Assembly: GCA_017467805.1 (NCBI GenBank)
Contig: JAFUKJ010000042.1
Location: 1 to 35,165 of the forward strand
Direction of reading: 5' to 3'
DNA: 35,165 nt
Source: Lachnospiraceae bacterium
GTDB lineage: Bacteria; Bacillota; Clostridia; Lachnospirales; Lachnospiraceae
In this document: positions 33,302-35,165 of the stretch, one piece after another
How the letters are laid out: every line of letters starts with the position of its first letter
How positions within the stretch are numbered: the first letter of the stretch is position 1
The notes under the pieces: model-generated
Database searches by the model: none
Seen by the model: the letters and a program-made list of their open reading frames with translations, nothing else
What the model was told of the DNA's origin: nothing
Translations under genes and position numbers: made by a program

Positions 33302-33319
33302 ATACTTATATATAAGTAT
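33302..33319. promoter_or_regulatory. 18-base perfect palindrome before pdp
   Basis: ATACTTATA-TATAAGTAT is a perfect 9+9 palindrome 35 bases upstream of the pdp start. It could be an operator overlapping the promoter region, or simply AT-rich promoter DNA. No known operator consensus is recognised. Confidence 0.3.
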
Positions 33320-33324
33320 AACAC

Positions 33325-33355
33325 AAAAAGACCCCGCTAACACCAGCGAGGTCTT
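33325..33355 (-). terminator. Intrinsic terminator after rlmH
   Basis: 11-bp stem (33355-33345 with 33338-33328) with a single U-G wobble on the minus-strand RNA, a 6-base loop, and a run of T after the stem. It lies 20 bases past the rlmH stop and separates that operon from pdp. Confidence 0.75.
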
Positions 33356-33375
33356 ATAAATTCAAATATTTACTT

Positions 33376-33855
33376 CTACTTATGATATGGTTCACCATTC
33401 ATAATACGATAACATCTGTATATCTGTTCTAACAGTACCACTCTCATAAGCTGATGCGGAAATGTCATATCAGAAAAGCTCAGCTTATAATCTGCTCTTT
33501 TCATCACTGTTGGATGCAAGCCCAAGGAACCACCTATTACAAATGCAATATTACTGTTTCCCTGTACACCAAGCTGTTCAAGCTTATTCGCAAACTGAAC
33601 CGAATCCAGCTTCTTGCCTTCTATTGCAAGAGCTATCAGATAAGTGTCATCCTTCACATACTTCATAATACGGGCAGCTTCCTTCTCCTTAATCTGAAGT
33701 TCAACTGTTTCAGAAGCATTATCAGGCGTCTTCTCATCGGCAACCTCTACAATCTCAAGCTTGCAATATCTTGATAAACGCTTTGCATACTCATCAATCG
33801 CATCTCTATAATACTTTTCCTTAATCTTACCAACAGTAATCAGCGTAATATTCAT
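33376..33855 (-). CDS. rlmH: 23S rRNA (pseudouridine-1915-N3)-methyltransferase RlmH
   Basis: SPOUT-family methyltransferase that methylates pseudouridine 1915 of 23S rRNA in helix 69. 159 residues, the exact family length. Seen: N-terminal ITLITVGKIKEKYYRDAIDEY, YLIALAIEGKKLDS near 72-85, the knot SAM-binding FVIGGSLGLHP near 104-114, and LSFSDMTFPHQLMRVVLLEQIYRCYRI near 124-150, ending in NGEPYHK. It follows the zinc-ribbon membrane protein gene by eight bases. Confidence 0.97.
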   Translation of the reverse strand: MNITLITVGKIKEKYYRDAIDEYAKRLSRYCKLEIVEVADEKTPDNASETVELQIKEKEAARIMKYVKDDTYLIALAIEGKKLDSVQFANKLEQLGVQGNSNIAFVIGGSLGLHPTVMKRADYKLSFSDMTFPHQLMRVVLLEQIYRCYRIMNGEPYHK

Positions 33856-33863
33856 ATAAAATA

Positions 33864-34523
33864 TTAAGCCTCCTCAAAAATCTCTCCGTATAACTCCTCA
33901 CTTAAAGACTCTAAGTAAGATGCATCCAGTACACCAAACTCCTCTGCAATTGCCGCCTTTAAGATAGCAAAGTAACGGAAATACTTCATTTCCTCAGGCA
34001 TTCCTGCTGGAACACCAGACTTCTGTACAATATATTCCTTGGTTACATTCTCTAATACCCAGCTTCTAATCTGAGAAGTCAAATCATCTTCCTTCTTAGC
34101 TTCACTGGCATACTTCTTAGCAGAGCCAAAGGAACTGATACCCATAATAATGAAAATAAGGAACAAAGCGCCCATAACGCCATAAGTAATGTACTTACCA
34201 GGTGCAGCCATCTTAAACGGAATAATACCAAGTTCAATCAATACAATTGCAACAATACCAAGAATACCTACAATCAATAAAGTATATGCAGAACTCTTAA
34301 AATCCTCTGCCTTAGACTTATTATCGTGATAAACCTTTACTGTTCCTCTTGTCTGTACAACATCCTCAGGAGTAACCTCTGTTACATACTCCTCATAAGG
34401 ATTTGTGGACTCTTCTTCAACCTCTTTTACTGACTGCAGGTCATCTACCAACTCAACCTTACAATCAACACAAGTTGTTATTCCTTCTCTATATTCAGAT
34501 TTACATTTTGGACACCATGGCAT
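33864..34523 (-). CDS. Zinc-ribbon membrane protein of unknown function
   Basis: 219 residues, no family recognised. Seen: N-terminal zinc ribbon MPWCPKCKSEY...TTCVDCK (CxxC-x9..-CxxC), an acidic linker, two membrane segments (AYTLLIVGILGIVAIVLIELG near residues 83-103 and YITYGVMGALFLIFIIMGI near 111-130), then a charged cytosolic tail with EDDLTSQIRSWVLENVTKEYI near 145-165 and LEYGE-like acidic C-terminus. The ribosome site AAAGGGG stands eight bases before the ATG. It sits between gltA and rlmH in an apparent operon; no function can be inferred from that. Confidence 0.7.
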   Translation of the reverse strand: MPWCPKCKSEYREGITTCVDCKVELVDDLQSVKEVEEESTNPYEEYVTEVTPEDVVQTRGTVKVYHDNKSKAEDFKSSAYTLLIVGILGIVAIVLIELGIIPFKMAAPGKYITYGVMGALFLIFIIMGISSFGSAKKYASEAKKEDDLTSQIRSWVLENVTKEYIVQKSGVPAGMPEEMKYFRYFAILKAAIAEEFGVLDASYLESLSEELYGEIFEEA

Positions 34524-34572
34524 AGCTCATAACCCCTTTCGCTTCCTGTATTTCATATTCTGTCGTTATAAT

Positions 34573-35124
34573 TTATTTCTCTGAAAGATACTTGTGAATA
34601 CCCTTCGCAGCAGCCTTACCTGCACCCATAGCAAGGATAACTGTAGCAGCACCTGTTACAGCATCTCCACCTGCAAATACACCTTCCTTAGATGTCTTTC
34701 CAAACTCTTCATCTGCAACGATACACTTCCACTTGTTAGTCTCTAATCCCTCTGTTGTAGAAGAAATCAATGGATTAGGTGATGTACCAAGAGACATGAT
34801 AACTGTATCAAGCTCCATCTCAAACTCACTGCCCTCAACCTCTACAGGACGTCTTCTTCCTGATGCATCAGGCTCACCAAGCTCCATGCGTACACACTTC
34901 ATACCCTTAACCCAGTTGTTCTCGTCTTCAACGATTTCAATAGGATTTGTTAATAAATCGAAGATTACGCCTTCTTCCTTAGCGTGATGTACTTCTTCAA
35001 CTCTCGCTGGAAGCTCCTCTTCACTTCTTCTATATACGATATGAACCTCTGATCCCAAACGAATTGCTGTTCTTGAAGCATCCATAGCTACGTTACCGCC
35101 GCCAACCAATCTCAGTATAATCAA
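34573..35124 (-). CDS. Glutamate synthase small subunit GltA/GltD, 3' part only
   Basis: NADPH-dependent glutamate synthase small-chain family. Only the C-terminal part is present: the second Rossmann motif GGGNVAMDASRTAIRLGSEV, then IVYRRSEEELPARVEEVHHAKEEGV, LGEPDASGRRRPVEVEGSE, VIMSLGTSPNPLI, and the closing FAGGDAVTGAATVILAMGAGKAAAKGI. Homology begins at about 35106 with the V of VGGGN. Upstream bases do not resemble the family: a TTG at 35124 opens the frame and a TGA closes it at about 35142. The N-terminal FeS-cluster half and first FAD motif are therefore missing, by rearrangement, insertion or assembly join. Confidence 0.85.
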   Translation of the reverse strand: MIILRLVGGGNVAMDASRTAIRLGSEVHIVYRRSEEELPARVEEVHHAKEEGVIFDLLTNPIEIVEDENNWVKGMKCVRMELGEPDASGRRRPVEVEGSEFEMELDTVIMSLGTSPNPLISSTTEGLETNKWKCIVADEEFGKTSKEGVFAGGDAVTGAATVILAMGAGKAAAKGIHKYLSEK

Positions 35125-35155
35125 AATGATGTATATTATAACTCATAGTTTCTCC
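35108..35155 (-). other. Ribosome site and start of an unrelated reading frame
   Basis: Minus-strand AGGAG followed six bases later by an ATG at 35146 opens the frame MSYNIHHFDYTEI, which then meets the gltA-derived sequence and stops within a few codons. The well-formed start suggests the 5' end of another gene abutting the gltA remnant. I do not recognise the peptide. Confidence 0.4.
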
Positions 35156-35165
35156 TATATCAGGC

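Noticed and set aside
35107-35165. End of a group II intron or insertion sequence at the gltA break
   Set aside because: I see no intron domain V/VI hairpin, no terminal inverted repeat and no target duplication in the few bases available.
1-35165. CRISPR array, tRNA or rRNA genes, prophage or defence island
   Set aside because: No repeat-spacer pattern, no recognisable tRNA or rRNA sequence and no phage or defence proteins were found on either strand.

Overview
The window reads as a low-GC Firmicutes chromosome, most likely a spore-forming clostridium of the Lachnospiraceae type (inference). The grounds are the AT-rich, adenine-biased codon use, strong AAGGAG-type ribosome binding sites with occasional TTG/GTG starts, a yqfC-yqfD-phoH-pgpH-ybeY block in the order known from Bacillus/Clostridia, and radC-mreB-mreC and mutS-mutL-miaA blocks. 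Almost everything lies on the minus strand. Only two genes, a CofE-like ligase (10231-11421) and a flavin reductase (18580-19086), run on the plus strand. No phage, insertion sequence, CRISPR array, rRNA or tRNA was recognised.

Layout in coordinate order. 1-2532: radC, a divergent mreB and mreC (cut by the window edge). 2775-9818: mismatch repair and tRNA modification operon mutS-mutL-miaA followed by a methionine gamma-lyase-family PLP enzyme. 9819-10230: divergent control region. 10231-11421: CofE-like gene. 11478-14203: small membrane protein, cardiolipin synthase and PlsC-type acyltransferase (phospholipid synthesis). 14329-17461: miaB (broken by a one-base deletion) and a zinc-ribbon/leucine-rich-repeat membrane protein. 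17609-18355: lipoprotein. 18580-19086: flavin reductase. 19127-22173: proline operon proB-DUF896-5-formyl-THF cyclo-ligase-proA. 22243-25194: two FAD flavoproteins. 25286-27632: BofC-like membrane protein and SpoVB/MurJ-type flippase. 27667-31892: ybeY, a degenerate and frameshifted PgpH-like protein, phoH, yqfD, yqfC. 31960-33267: pyrimidine-nucleoside phosphorylase. 33376-35124: rlmH, a zinc-ribbon membrane protein, and the 3' half of a glutamate synthase small subunit that is fused to unrelated sequence near the right edge.

Most of this is housekeeping DNA. The points most worth a second look are: an MreB whose nucleotide-binding motifs are eroded although it sits in the canonical mre operon; a PgpH homologue with a lost HD aspartate and no extracellular domain; a strongly promoted CofE-family gene with no other F420 gene in sight; terminator-like hairpins placed directly in front of four minus-strand genes (radC, mutS, the lipoprotein, yqfC); two one-base homopolymer deletions; and the abrupt break in gltA at about 35107. 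I did not find a convincing wholly new multi-gene system.
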